A stretch of 14,780 nucleotides of DNA from Prosthecochloris sp. (GCA_015482705.2 JADMLA020000011.1:1-14780); one strand, 5' to 3'. Numbered from the stretch's first letter, positions 1-7,451 are shown. Notes: generated by a model not told the origin, from the sequence alone. Made by a program: numbers and translations.

Positions 1-114
1 CGCTCAGCCTATAATTTCTCAATAAACCCGGAAACAAACCGAATCCGCAAAGCCCGTTTTTCCCTCCCGGAAGTGACGGGGCTGCTGGATGTTTATGGAA
101 TCGAGATCGAGTGA
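1..114 (+). CDS. C-terminal end of an unidentified protein (partial)
   Basis: Frame 1 is open from the first base to a TGA at 112-114, giving 37 residues that end in VYGIEIE. The composition (several Arg/Lys, Phe, Ser-Leu-Pro) looks like ordinary protein, and no start is present, so this is read as the tail of a gene that begins outside the window. I do not recognise the family. It runs towards the 3' end of the minus-strand AraC gene, and the 174 bp between the two stops holds no feature I can support. The only support for coding is the open frame and its position at the edge. Confidence 0.5.
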   Translation, partial: RSAYNFSINPETNRIRKARFSLPEVTGLLDVYGIEIE

Positions 115-288
115 GGGGGGAGATTATTGCTTTGTTTGGCAATCTGTTTGCCGCCGATACAAGAGTTAAGCACGAACGCCAAAATTTCCAGCCATTTTAC
201 AGGGGGTATGCTTTTTCTTCCATACATTCATATCTCATTTTGACGAAAAGTATGACTTCTATCCCTGTTTTTAAAAAGATGGCATAAT

Positions 289-1152
289 TCATCGCTGCTC
301 TTTCACTCTGCTCGGGGAATAGCCGAATTGGCGTTTGAATTCACGGCTAAACTGAGACTGACTTCCATAGCCGCTTTCTTCCGAGGCTTCTCCTGGGCTG
401 GCACCTTCCATCAGAAGACTGTGAGCGTGATGAAGCCTTATTCTTTTTATAAACTGAATGGGAGATAAAGATGTCGCTGATTTAAACTGGCTGTACAATG
501 ACGACGCACTCATTCCAGCATATTTAGCAACATCATTGATCTCTATTGGTTGTGTAAAATTATTCTCGAGATATTGTATTATAGGCACAATTTTATGCGC
601 CTTTGCATGATGAAGTACGCAATTTCGCAAAACATAACCACGTTCTCCGCTCAGGATATTAAAAAAGACTTCTCGAATCAAAGCCTTGCCCAATATTTTC
701 ACCTTCAAAGGATTTCCAACAATTTTCAACAGCCGCAGCAAGTTCTCTTCAAGCTCCTGATCTATCGGAGCATCGGTTATTATTCGATCTGAAGTGGTTT
801 GATCAGGCCAATTATTGAATTCATCCATATCTACAAGCAATTCGCTGATAAGTGCAGGATCGATATGGATAACCATTCCCAGGTAGGGTTTTTCAGGGGA
901 GGCTTCTTTCAACTCTGATTCGACAGGTATTTTTGTGGAACCGATTAAATAATTTCTTTCATCATACACGATTTCAAGGTTGCCTAAATAGACTGTTTTC
1001 CTCCCTTGTAATATGAAACAGACGGCTGGAACCAGCATCGTTGAAGTCCTCTCGTACGGCTTGTCCATTCTGTATAGATCAAATCCCTCAATACCTGTAC
1101 GGGTCAAACCTTCTGCGGTGGCCAACCTTTGCATCATCGATTTTAAATCCAT
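289..1152 (-). CDS. AraC-family transcriptional regulator (AraC_N type)
   Basis: This 287-residue protein has an N-terminal ligand-sensing region of the AraC_N type (about residues 1-155, including VPAVCFILQGRK) and a C-terminal pair of helix-turn-helix motifs. The first HTH lies around INDVAKYAGMSASSLYSQFK, followed by SPIQFIKRIRLHHAHSLL. The second lies around GYGSQSQFSREFKRQFGYSP, the classic AraC/XylS signature. The length is normal for the family. It is transcribed away from the hydrolase/reductase operon starting at 1387, so the likely role is to activate or control that operon in response to a small molecule. AraC_N-type regulators such as E. coli YqhC control aldehyde reductase genes, and an aldo-keto reductase is the second gene here. 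The start is uncertain: AGGA lies only about 1-2 nt before the ATG at 1152, and two further ATGs occur at codons 6 and 7. Confidence 0.93.
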   Translation of the reverse strand: MDLKSMMQRLATAEGLTRTGIEGFDLYRMDKPYERTSTMLVPAVCFILQGRKTVYLGNLEIVYDERNYLIGSTKIPVESELKEASPEKPYLGMVIHIDPALISELLVDMDEFNNWPDQTTSDRIITDAPIDQELEENLLRLLKIVGNPLKVKILGKALIREVFFNILSGERGYVLRNCVLHHAKAHKIVPIIQYLENNFTQPIEINDVAKYAGMSASSLYSQFKSATSLSPIQFIKRIRLHHAHSLLMEGASPGEASEESGYGSQSQFSREFKRQFGYSPSRVKEQR

Positions 1153-1386
1153 TTCCTATCACTTCATTTGGTTAATGATAAGCTCTTCAATCAAGGGCCA
1201 AATTGTAGTTTTGTGCAAAAAAAACATAGTATTGATATACATTTAGCCATATGAGCAATATATATTACCATCAGTAAAAAATCGTGAACGAAAAGAACAA
1301 TTAAACAGTTTACAGCAAAAGCACTTCTACAAAGAAACAGATCTGTATTTAAAGTGAACTGTCCCGAAAAACTATGGGGAGAAAAG
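1153..1386. promoter_or_regulatory. Divergent intergenic region between regulator and operon
   Basis: These 234 bp separate the divergently transcribed AraC gene and the hydrolase operon and must hold both promoters. The sequence is AT-rich. TATATA/TATATT lies at 1259-1266 and TTGATA at 1232-1237, but they are about 21 bp apart, so I do not call a firm -35/-10 pair. The element GTATTGATATAC (1229-1240) is a short inverted repeat that shares the core ATTGATAT with sites at 2361 and 7455. No exact AraC operator can be defined from the sequence alone. Confidence 0.5.
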
Positions 1387-2340
1387 ATGAATACATCGAC
1401 AATTGGAGTTGGAGAAAATAAGATTACTTTCACAAGCCAAGGCTATAAATTGGCTGCAATACTTTACACACCTAAAGACTTTACAAAGTCACAGTCCTAT
1501 CCCACCATTGTTTTCTCACCGCCGTTCAACCAGGTCAAGGAACAAATGGGTGCGCTATACGGGAAGAAAATGGCTGAAAAAGGTTTCTTGTTCATTGTTT
1601 TCGACCACATTGGCTATGGCGACAGTGAAGGTGAAATCCGTAACTATGAAAACGCTTTCATTAAAATTGAAAGCATCCATGATGCAGTGAGTTTCGCCTG
1701 TACACTACCCTACGTGGACAAGGACAAGTTGTATGGTATTGGTGCTTGCGCCAGTGGCGGCTATATGGCTCTCGCCGCTGTGACTGATAAACGAATGAAA
1801 GCTATTGCAACTGTTAGTGGAATGATGGATAACCGTTCCACTTTTCTTGCGGGGATTGACCGGGAAGCCGTGATTTCCATGTTCACTGCAGCAAACGCAG
1901 CTCGCCAAAAACACTATGAAACAGGCAAGCCGGTATATGCTGATGCGCTGGACTATGAAGGGGTTGACCCTGAAGATCTTTCCGAAGGTGCGCGAAGAGA
2001 GGGCTATGACTACTACATGACAGCAAGGGCTGGTGCTGAAACTTATCCGAATTACTCAAATCGGAGTCTTGCCAACATTGCTGAAACCAATGCCCTGACA
2101 GATGCTACCACCTGGGCACAATACCTCTACACTCCATATCTCGGCATTTATGGGGAAAAAGCCTTGGCGGATACCGGACCGCTAACTGTGGCATATTATG
2201 AAAAGTGCAGTGACCCGAAAGAACTCTTTGAAGTGCCAGGTGCATCGCATGTGGACCTGTACGACGTGGAAGAATATGTCGATCAGGCCGTTGATAGAAT
2301 AACTGACTTCTTCGGGAAATACGGTAATCAGCCATCATGA
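1387..2340 (+). CDS. Alpha/beta hydrolase, YcjY / dienelactone-hydrolase-like
   Basis: This is a 317-residue cytoplasmic alpha/beta hydrolase. The start is set at ATG 1387 because GGGGAG sits 5 nt upstream; a GTG at 1354 is in frame but has no ribosome binding site. In the 1387 numbering, the early strand and oxyanion region lie around TIVFSPPFNQ (40-49). DHIGYGDSEG follows (73-82). The nucleophile elbow is GIGACASGGY (117-126), and a C-terminal GASHVD carries the probable catalytic His288. The elbow has both a Cys (C121) and a Ser (S123), as in YcjY-like and dienelactone-hydrolase-like proteins, so which one is the nucleophile is not settled. Helices about 140-220 form a long cap. It is the first gene of the operon and probably cleaves an ester, lactone or related bond; the substrate is unknown. 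No signal peptide is seen. Confidence 0.88.
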   Translation: MNTSTIGVGENKITFTSQGYKLAAILYTPKDFTKSQSYPTIVFSPPFNQVKEQMGALYGKKMAEKGFLFIVFDHIGYGDSEGEIRNYENAFIKIESIHDAVSFACTLPYVDKDKLYGIGACASGGYMALAAVTDKRMKAIATVSGMMDNRSTFLAGIDREAVISMFTAANAARQKHYETGKPVYADALDYEGVDPEDLSEGARREGYDYYMTARAGAETYPNYSNRSLANIAETNALTDATTWAQYLYTPYLGIYGEKALADTGPLTVAYYEKCSDPKELFEVPGASHVDLYDVEEYVDQAVDRITDFFGKYGNQPS

Positions 2341-2351
2341 GCTTAAAAAAC

Positions 2352-2380
2352 GCTGCGATGTCATATTGATATGCCGCAGC
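2352..2380 (+). other. Intergenic stem-loop between operon genes 1 and 2
   Basis: GCTGCG (2352-2357) pairs with CGCAGC (2375-2380), and inside it CATAT-TG-ATATG (2362-2373) forms a second inverted repeat. There is no T-run after it, so a simple terminator is unlikely. It lies in the 163 bp gap between the hydrolase and the aldo-keto reductase, the largest gap in the operon, and may stabilise the upstream message or bind a protein. The inner core recurs at 7455-7467. No gene is recognised in the rest of this gap. Confidence 0.45.
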
Positions 2381-2503
2381 TCCTGATGTTCCCAGATTTT
2401 TTATCTGCGGAAGGGATACTAACGCAGTTGTAACCCCTCTTGCCCTCATGGCAACAGGAAAAAAAAGCATTTCACAAAATTTGGATAAGGAGGAATTGAA
2501 ATT

Positions 2504-3541
2504 ATGCAGTATACGAATTTAGGAAATTCAGGCTTATACATCTCCCGCCTATGTTTTGGAGTCATGACCTTTGGTGGCGATGTAGCAACCGATGCCGACG
2601 CTCAAAAAATGGTAGATAAAGCCATTGATGCTGGTGTTAATTTTTTTGATACTGCCAATATTTACACTAACGGATCTTCTGAGGAGATGCTTGGCAAGGC
2701 TTTGCAGGGTAAACGTGACAAGCATGTTATTGCCACCAAAGTCTACTTCACCAATGACGTCAAGCCGCATGAAGCTCTGGGATCGAGCAGAAAAGGCATT
2801 ATTCTCGAGGTGGAAAAGAGCCTCAAAAGGCTGAACACCGATTATATCGATCTGTATCAACTCCATGCCTTCGATGGTTATACGCCCATTGAAGAAACGT
2901 TAAGCACCTTGAATGATCTGGTGCATTCGGGCAAAGTCCGTTACATCGGTTTGTCCAATTTTGCAGCCTGGCAAATCGCTAAAGCACAAGGAGTAGCCGA
3001 ACGACTGGGTTTTGAAAAATTCATTTCAAGTCAAAATTATTATTCTTTGGTTGGCCGGGATCTGGAATACGAAATACTGCCTGCATGTAAAGATTTAGGG
3101 CTCGGGATTTTGGTGTGGAGTCCTCTTGCAGGAGGTTTTCTTGCCGGCACAGCGGCAGAAAATCGTAGAGCCTCTTTCCCGATGCCCCCTGTCGATAGTC
3201 GGTACGGCTTTGAAATACTGGATACGGTCAAGGAGATTGCCAAAAAGCATGATGCAACTCCTGCACAAATATCAACCGCCTGGTTATTGCATCAAAACGG
3301 CATCAGTTCCGTTCTGACTGGTGCATCAAACATAGAGCAGCTTACGGATAATCTGAAATCGGCAAACATAAAGCTGAATGATGACGATCTGGACATTTTG
3401 AATAAAGTGAGCCAGCCGGCCTATGTTTATCCTCAATGGTCACGGATGGTCAATTCAGAAAGAGGGGTTTTTGATCAAGATGTCATAGAGAAAGGCACAC
3501 AGGCCGTCATTGATAATAAAAGAAATAACGTACTTGTCTAA
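2504..3541 (+). CDS. Aldo-keto reductase
   Basis: This 345-residue (beta/alpha)8 aldo-keto reductase probably interconverts an aldehyde or ketone with an alcohol using NADPH. The family tetrad is visible: Asp49 and Tyr54 in FFDTANIY, Lys79 in IATKVY, and His121 in LYQLHAFD. The N-terminal LGNSGLYISRLCFGVMTFGG and the C-terminal LTGASNIEQLTDNL (cofactor phosphate-binding region) are typical. The length fits the YajO/IolS-like branch. The start is well supported by TAAGGAGG at 2486-2493, 10 nt before the ATG. It follows the hydrolase by 163 bp and precedes the SDR by 12 bp. A reductase beside a hydrolase and an SDR suggests handling of the alcohol or aldehyde released from an ester. Confidence 0.95.
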   Translation: MQYTNLGNSGLYISRLCFGVMTFGGDVATDADAQKMVDKAIDAGVNFFDTANIYTNGSSEEMLGKALQGKRDKHVIATKVYFTNDVKPHEALGSSRKGIILEVEKSLKRLNTDYIDLYQLHAFDGYTPIEETLSTLNDLVHSGKVRYIGLSNFAAWQIAKAQGVAERLGFEKFISSQNYYSLVGRDLEYEILPACKDLGLGILVWSPLAGGFLAGTAAENRRASFPMPPVDSRYGFEILDTVKEIAKKHDATPAQISTAWLLHQNGISSVLTGASNIEQLTDNLKSANIKLNDDDLDILNKVSQPAYVYPQWSRMVNSERGVFDQDVIEKGTQAVIDNKRNNVLV

Positions 3542-3553
3542 GGGGAAAAAACT

Positions 3554-4345
3554 ATGAACAATTGCAAAAATAAAACTGGCTGGATCACCGGTGGCGGCGC
3601 AGGCGTAGGTGCATCTCTTTGCAAAATTCTCGCTGAGCGTGGCGCAAATGTCCTGTGTACCGATATCGATCTGGAAGCCGCTGAACGGGTTGCTTCGAAC
3701 ATTCGTGCATCAGGTGGTGTCTGTATTGGAATGCAGGTCGATATAACCAAGGAAGAGGATAACGCAGCTGCCGTTAAACGTGCTTTTGATGAATGGGGGG
3801 CTTTACATATGGTTGGCATTAATGCCGCAGTTGATTTTGCATTCGGAAAGGATGTAACCACCTGCACACTGGACGAAATGCGTAAAACAACCGAAGTGAA
3901 TTATTTCGGCAGTTTTCTTGGGATCAAACATGCTGCGATAGCCATGAAAGAACACAATATTCAGGGCAATATTCTCGTCATTGGTTCGGGAGCCAGCATC
4001 AAGGCTACCCCAGGGACATTTGCATATGCCTCATCAAAACATGGGTTGATTGGCATTGCAAAAGTAGCCGCGGTGGATTTGTTGCCTTTCGGTATCAAGG
4101 TCAATACCGCCTGTTTGGGCATGGTGAATACCGAAGGTCTTCGGTCTGCGCTGGCGCATTTTGATGTCAATGAAATGCCGCCCTATGCCGATCATCCGGA
4201 TATCGTCGCTGCCGAGCTTGCCACGTTGATGTCCAACGATTCACCGCTGATGACCGGACAGATTATAGGCCTGGAACGCGGCCTCAGTAACACGCAATAC
4301 ATGTCTGCCGTTGAAGAACATGGAAGCCGCTATGCACCTGAATAA
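3554..4345 (+). CDS. Short-chain dehydrogenase/reductase (SDR)
   Basis: This 263-residue classical SDR is an NAD(P)-dependent oxidoreductase of alcohols or ketones. The Rossmann glycine motif TGGGAGVG lies at 12-19. Asp37/Asp39 lie at the end of the second strand (TDID), which favours NAD(H) over NADP(H). VDIT is at 62-65, and NAA (90-92) replaces the usual NAG. The catalytic set is Ser145, Tyr158 and Lys162 (Y-A-S-S-K). The C-terminal LMTGQIIGLERGLS matches the usual TG...dGG region, with Glu-Arg replacing Asp-Gly. AGGGGA at 3541-3546 overlaps the stop codon of the aldo-keto reductase gene, so the two genes are tightly coupled. No signal peptide. It is the third gene of the operon. Confidence 0.95.
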   Translation: MNNCKNKTGWITGGGAGVGASLCKILAERGANVLCTDIDLEAAERVASNIRASGGVCIGMQVDITKEEDNAAAVKRAFDEWGALHMVGINAAVDFAFGKDVTTCTLDEMRKTTEVNYFGSFLGIKHAAIAMKEHNIQGNILVIGSGASIKATPGTFAYASSKHGLIGIAKVAAVDLLPFGIKVNTACLGMVNTEGLRSALAHFDVNEMPPYADHPDIVAAELATLMSNDSPLMTGQIIGLERGLSNTQYMSAVEEHGSRYAPE

Positions 4346-4372
4346 TAAGGATTTAGAAAAAGGAATAGAACG

Positions 4373-5359
4373 ATGATCGTCAAAAGCATTAAAAACCGTT
4401 TACCACAGGAATTTGCACAACCTATCGCAGATATGTGCGAAGCCATGGGCTTCCCGTTTGATTTCACAAAAGAACTGGCATCTGTTCGAAGAACGTTCGC
4501 ACAAGCAGCAGAACAAGCCCTTGAAATGTCAAAAACAATTGAGGGTGTTACCAAAAAGGTCGTGCAAGTTAAGAACCCTGATGACAATCATGATATACCA
4601 CTGTTTATCTACCGCCCCGAAAATCAAAACGAAGCCCTACCAGTTTTCTATTGGATGCATGGTGGCGGTCTGGTTTTGGGACAAGCTGAACAAGATGAAT
4701 TTTTGCTGAAAAACTTCTCCAAGAATATGAACTGTATCACTGTCGCGGTGGATTACAGACTTGCACCAGAATATCCATTTCCCACGCCATTAGACGATTG
4801 TTATGCAGGGCTGGAATATGTATTTGATCGTACCGATAAGCTGAACATTGACACCAGTCATATTGTTGTTGGCGGCGCAAGTGCGGGTGGTGGTTTAGCA
4901 GCAGCTCTGACGCAAATCACCTGTGATCGTGGTAAAATCCCTTTGGCACACCAACTGCTGTTATACCCGATGCTTGATCCGATAAACATCACACAGGCTG
5001 GCGATGATATTGACGACACCTACATCTGGACACGTGCCAATAATTTGTTTGGCTGGACATCCTATTTGGGGCAAAAGCCCGAAGAAAGCACGATTCCAAA
5101 ATACGCCTCTGCGCTTTACAATCACGACCTCACCAATTTACCACCCGCCACCATCATGGTTGGGGATATTGATCTATTCTCCCAGGAATGTATTGCCTAT
5201 GCTGCCAAACTCTCAGTGGCAGGCATTCCAACAGAGTTGCACCTCTATCCAGGCGGTGTTCATGGTTTTGAAGATATAAATCCTGAAACGCGGATTGCAC
5301 AAAACTTTCTCGCCACCCGTGACAGCGCACTAAAAGCGGCGTTGGAGAATAAATTATGA
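4373..5359 (+). CDS. Alpha/beta hydrolase fold-3 esterase (hormone-sensitive lipase family)
   Basis: This 328-residue esterase belongs to the bacterial hormone-sensitive-lipase (family IV) group, which hydrolyses short-chain esters. The motifs appear in order: the oxyanion-hole HGGG at 96-99, VDYRLAPEYPFP (126-137), the nucleophile elbow GGASAGG with Ser170, the acid Asp267 in GDIDLFSQE, and His297 in GGVHGFE. All catalytic residues are present and the length is normal. AAAGGA lies about 8 nt before the ATG. The gene starts 27 bp after the SDR stop and its TGA overlaps the ATG of the next small ORF. Having two hydrolases of different subfamilies in one operon suggests two ester or lactone cleavage steps, or a broad substrate range. 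Confidence 0.95.
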   Translation: MIVKSIKNRLPQEFAQPIADMCEAMGFPFDFTKELASVRRTFAQAAEQALEMSKTIEGVTKKVVQVKNPDDNHDIPLFIYRPENQNEALPVFYWMHGGGLVLGQAEQDEFLLKNFSKNMNCITVAVDYRLAPEYPFPTPLDDCYAGLEYVFDRTDKLNIDTSHIVVGGASAGGGLAAALTQITCDRGKIPLAHQLLLYPMLDPINITQAGDDIDDTYIWTRANNLFGWTSYLGQKPEESTIPKYASALYNHDLTNLPPATIMVGDIDLFSQECIAYAAKLSVAGIPTELHLYPGGVHGFEDINPETRIAQNFLATRDSALKAALENKL

Positions 5360-5586
5360 ATGGACATTTGATCAAAAGGAAGGTGATACCTGTTATGAGG
5401 AACGGTGACGTTTCAGTAACAGCATTGTCAAAAGCCATTTCACCTGATGCAGTTGTCATGTCGATGCTGCAGCCGCTGATCGAGCGGAATCCTATTCCTC
5501 GACCTTTAACGGAGCACCTCACGATGCCGAAAAAACAGCACTCTAACACCAAGGATCAGTTGCTGGCCGCAAGGCCGGTCAACTGA
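5356..5586 (+). CDS. Small unidentified protein coupled to the esterase gene
   Basis: This ORF encodes 76 residues and starts in an ATGA overlap with the esterase stop, with GGAG 8 nt upstream, an arrangement typical of translational coupling. An internal ATG at 5395 also has a good AAGG(T)GA site, giving a 63-residue alternative. The protein is basic, has no membrane segment or signal peptide, and contains a Pro-rich stretch near IERNPIPRPL. I do not recognise a family. It could be the small last product of the operon or the start of a gene truncated by a deletion, because decayed sequence begins soon after. Confidence that it is translated is moderate. Confidence 0.4.
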   Translation: MNGHLIKRKVIPVMRNGDVSVTALSKAISPDAVVMSMLQPLIERNPIPRPLTEHLTMPKKQHSNTKDQLLAARPVN

Positions 5587-5589
5587 ATG

Positions 5590-5622
5590 CCATTGTTAGA
5601 ACAATGGAGCTTATGCAAGCTT
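5590..5622. terminator. Stem-loops between convergent genes
   Basis: CCATTGTT (5590-5597) and AACAATGG (5600-5607) form a perfect 8-bp inverted repeat with a 2-nt spacer. AGCTT (5608-5612) and AAGCT (5617-5621) form a second one. They lie exactly where the plus-strand operon and the minus-strand DUF4180 gene converge, and the second overlaps the DUF4180 stop. There is only a short T-rich run after it. A bidirectional transcription stop is plausible but not proven. Confidence 0.4.
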
Positions 5623-5964
5623 CTTTAATGCCGAATCGAAATCAGAAACAAAGAATATGTGGCTGCCTCTATTACACTCAATGATGAATGCATTCAATGC
5701 ATTACTATTGTATTTTTCATATTCACCTACAATAGCGAGTTGCTTATGATAATTCGATACCTTCTGAAGTATCTCCCCTGCAATACCAGTTCTCAGGTTG
5801 AAAAATTGTGGATCAAAACTCGTTTCGTTTATAACAATCCTGCTTGCTCCCTGATAATCTGCATTCCCCAGCAAATCTGTTGCATCCTGAACAGAATTGA
5901 TTTTTGTTTCAGCAGACACTTTAGCTATTTTCGAATTTCCATATTCTAAAATTTCAAATTCCAT
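5611..5964 (-). CDS. DUF4180 family protein
   Basis: This 117-residue cytoplasmic protein matches what I know of DUF4180: INSVQDATDLLGNADYQGA, then NETSFDPQFFNLRTGIAGEI, then QKVSNYHKQLAIVGEYEKY, and a C-terminal FFVSDFDSALKKL. The family's function is not established. All segments are present and the length is usual, so the gene looks intact. AGGAG (5975-5979) lies 10 nt before the ATG, supporting the start. It sits alone, downstream of a decayed toxin-antitoxin pair on the same strand and convergent with the catabolic operon. No regulatory site is evident. Confidence 0.85.
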   Translation of the reverse strand: MEFEILEYGNSKIAKVSAETKINSVQDATDLLGNADYQGASRIVINETSFDPQFFNLRTGIAGEILQKVSNYHKQLAIVGEYEKYNSNALNAFIIECNRGSHIFFVSDFDSALKKLA

Positions 5965-6022
5965 TTTCTTGATTCTCCTGAATGTTTTTTAGTACTGACA
6001 CTAATTATTTTTCTTGTGCATC

Positions 6023-6205
6023 TCAGAAAATAACAGACTTGTTTTTCATCCTGTTCGAAAAGCCTGGTTCATCGATTTCACCTGCCGCCAAACCCAAAAC
6101 CGCATCAACAGCTTCGGCTTGTGACGACTTCAGTTGCCATCCGTTACTATGCAAAAACACATAGGCAGCAGCCAAATCAAAGACAGACGGTTCGCCACCG
6201 TAATA
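6023..6205 (-). pseudogene. Doc/Fic-family toxin remnant with the catalytic core deleted
   Basis: On the minus strand the frame reads YYGGEPSVFDLAAAY, then directly VFLHSNGWQL, then AVDAVLGLAAGEIDEPGF. In Doc-type toxins the first block (family pattern: ..DLFEVSATY) is followed by about 20 residues with the HxFxDxNKR Fic signature, then the LFLxxNG block. Here the two blocks are joined in frame and the whole signature is missing. The N-terminal half of the toxin is also gone: the frame upstream of 6205 runs into the antitoxin sequence. A GTG at 6232 would give a 69-residue product, but it would lack the AMP-transfer or kinase site. I call it a dead toxin gene. Confidence 0.75.
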
Positions 6206-6327
6206 TACCCTGAAGAGGTTTCCGTCAAACACACGATGTCCCCTTGCTTGATCTTCAAGCGCTCAGCCACAACCTTTGGCAGGATAACGCCAGTCTAATT
6301 ACCAATCTTCGTTACTGTTGCACGTAT
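6205..6327 (-). pseudogene. AbrB/MazE-like antitoxin remnant
   Basis: The minus-strand frame reads RATVTKIGN, a TAG stop at 6295-6297, then TGVILPKVVAERLKIKQGD and IVCLTETSSGY. This is the SpoVT/AbrB swapped-hairpin antitoxin pattern (usual form IGNSxGVxLPKxVLxxL...GD.l.l.E). The stop replaces the conserved Ser of GNS. The expected start position reads ATA (6325-6327) behind GAGGT, so the start codon also appears lost. The antitoxin sequence ends at about 6205, where the toxin frame begins, implying a deletion that fused the two genes. With the Doc remnant it forms a decayed type II toxin-antitoxin module. Confidence 0.7.
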
Positions 6328-6404
6328 AATAATCACCTCGATTTTGTCATACAATATGTTATAACGAAACAAGACCATAGCCAAGAAAACTTATCCTGTA
6401 CTGA

Positions 6405-6632
6405 TTATCCGCTACACTGCCGCTTGACTTCCCGGTTCAGGAACTCGAGCAGCACATCGAGATTCTCTCCAGAAACTCTTGCCACATCTGAAATACGGGC
6501 AAACTTTCCCACCGTGTTGAAAACGGCAGGATTATTGAGCTTCTCAAACATCCTGTTGCGTTCTATCAAACGTTCCTTGATGAAGGGGTAGCGCGTAATA
6601 ATCTCGGCAATTTTATCAGTTTTCGTGATCAT
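6405..6632 (-). CDS. DUF1858-like small helical protein
   Basis: This 75-residue cytoplasmic protein reads KTDKIAEIITRYPFIKERL at its start, followed by a short helical domain with FNTVGKFARISDVARVSG and a final helix LDVLLEFLNREVKRQ. This matches the DUF1858/ScdA_N-type helical domain found alone or fused to hemerythrin-like and redox proteins. The start at 6632 is chosen because AGGAG (6641-6645) lies 8 nt upstream; an ATG at 6638 is only 2 nt from it. The start overlaps the end of the preceding gene (stop at 6616), so the two are translationally coupled. The function is unknown; DUF1858 and DUF2249 proteins often occur together in anaerobic respiration or nitric-oxide-response loci. Confidence 0.75.
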   Translation of the reverse strand: MITKTDKIAEIITRYPFIKERLIERNRMFEKLNNPAVFNTVGKFARISDVARVSGENLDVLLEFLNREVKRQCSG

Positions 6633-7341
6633 GATCATTGCTCCTTTTGTAGAATGGGCTGATATCAGGATTGTTTTCTCCAAATTTTTCCATCAGCTTT
6701 CTGACGATTTCTTTTCGTTTTTTTCCGGCACCCTCCTGGGTTTTAGCATATCTGTAAGCTTCAAACAGGGCCGACGGACCTATTTCTGAAGCAAAATACC
6801 CAACACCCTGGTTCCAGGCGAACATGGTAAACAGTTCATCAAACTCTGCGATGGTGACACCAACTGAATACGCCTTGATAAACTCCCTGGCAGCCTGTCT
6901 CATCCTTCCTGCCCCTACACCGTTCGCAAGTGAAAGCAACAGACGCGTTTTCATGTCTATAGCCGGAGATTCGCTCCCCCAGATCATCTTCCAGAAATTG
7001 AGAACCTGATTGGAAAGCTGGGGGTCAATGGTGTTGAAATTGACAATCGCCGTAGGTTTGAACGGCATCGATTCATCGGCTTCAGACCCTGAATCAGGAA
7101 TTTCAGTTCGATAGAAATAAACCCGATATTCCGTATCAGACACCACATCTGTCTGGTAATCATAACCCAGCTCTTTCATAGCTGAATACAAAGGAACAGG
7201 CTCAAAACTCTGTACGACACAGAGACCCTTGTTAGCATCCAGGCCTCTTGCCTTTTTCAACAGCCCCGGAAGAAAATTTCCGGTAAGCTTCCGCACATCG
7301 TTCACCTCAAATGTATCTTTCTTGCTTTCCCACGATTTCAT
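6616..7341 (-). CDS. DUF2249 domain fused to a carboxymuconolactone-decarboxylase-like domain
   Basis: This is a 241-residue cytoplasmic protein. Residues about 10-78 (VRKLTGNFLPGLLKKARGL, then VVQSFEPVPLYSAMKELGY and YRVYFYR) fit DUF2249, a small TusA/SirA-like fold. Residues about 115-195 (AIDMKTRLLLSLANGVGAG, then EFIKAYSVGVTIAEFDELF) resemble the helical carboxymuconolactone decarboxylase/AhpD fold. The usual AhpD CxxC is absent; the only Cys is C41, in the first domain. A charged C-terminal tail ends NDHDHEN. The start at 7341 is supported by GGAGGAG at 7347-7353; an in-frame ATG at 7437 lacks such support. It overlaps the DUF1858 gene by 17 bp. A redox or nitrosative-stress role is suggested only by family company. 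Confidence 0.75.
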   Translation of the reverse strand: MKSWESKKDTFEVNDVRKLTGNFLPGLLKKARGLDANKGLCVVQSFEPVPLYSAMKELGYDYQTDVVSDTEYRVYFYRTEIPDSGSEADESMPFKPTAIVNFNTIDPQLSNQVLNFWKMIWGSESPAIDMKTRLLLSLANGVGAGRMRQAAREFIKAYSVGVTIAEFDELFTMFAWNQGVGYFASEIGPSALFEAYRYAKTQEGAGKKRKEIVRKLMEKFGENNPDISPFYKRSNDHDHEN

Positions 7342-7451
7342 GACAGCTCCTCCATTCTTTACGTTTATCAGAATTTTTACTTGGACAACATTTAAAGAAT
7401 GCAAACAATTCCATGAATGCCCTTTCAAGAAGCACATGAATCAGTCGGATT

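Noticed and set aside
550..792. Plus-strand ORF inside the AraC gene
   Set aside because: It is antisense to a clear AraC-family protein and has no ribosome site or domain.
2105..2470. Minus-strand ORF of 121 codons over the end of the first hydrolase and the gap after it
   Set aside because: It lies mostly antisense to a gene with intact catalytic motifs, has no ribosome site or recognisable domain, and reads as a shadow frame.
5154..5552. Minus-strand ORF of 132 codons over the esterase end and the small coupled ORF
   Set aside because: It is antisense to the well-supported esterase C-terminus, has odd composition (many Cys and Arg) and no recognisable domain.
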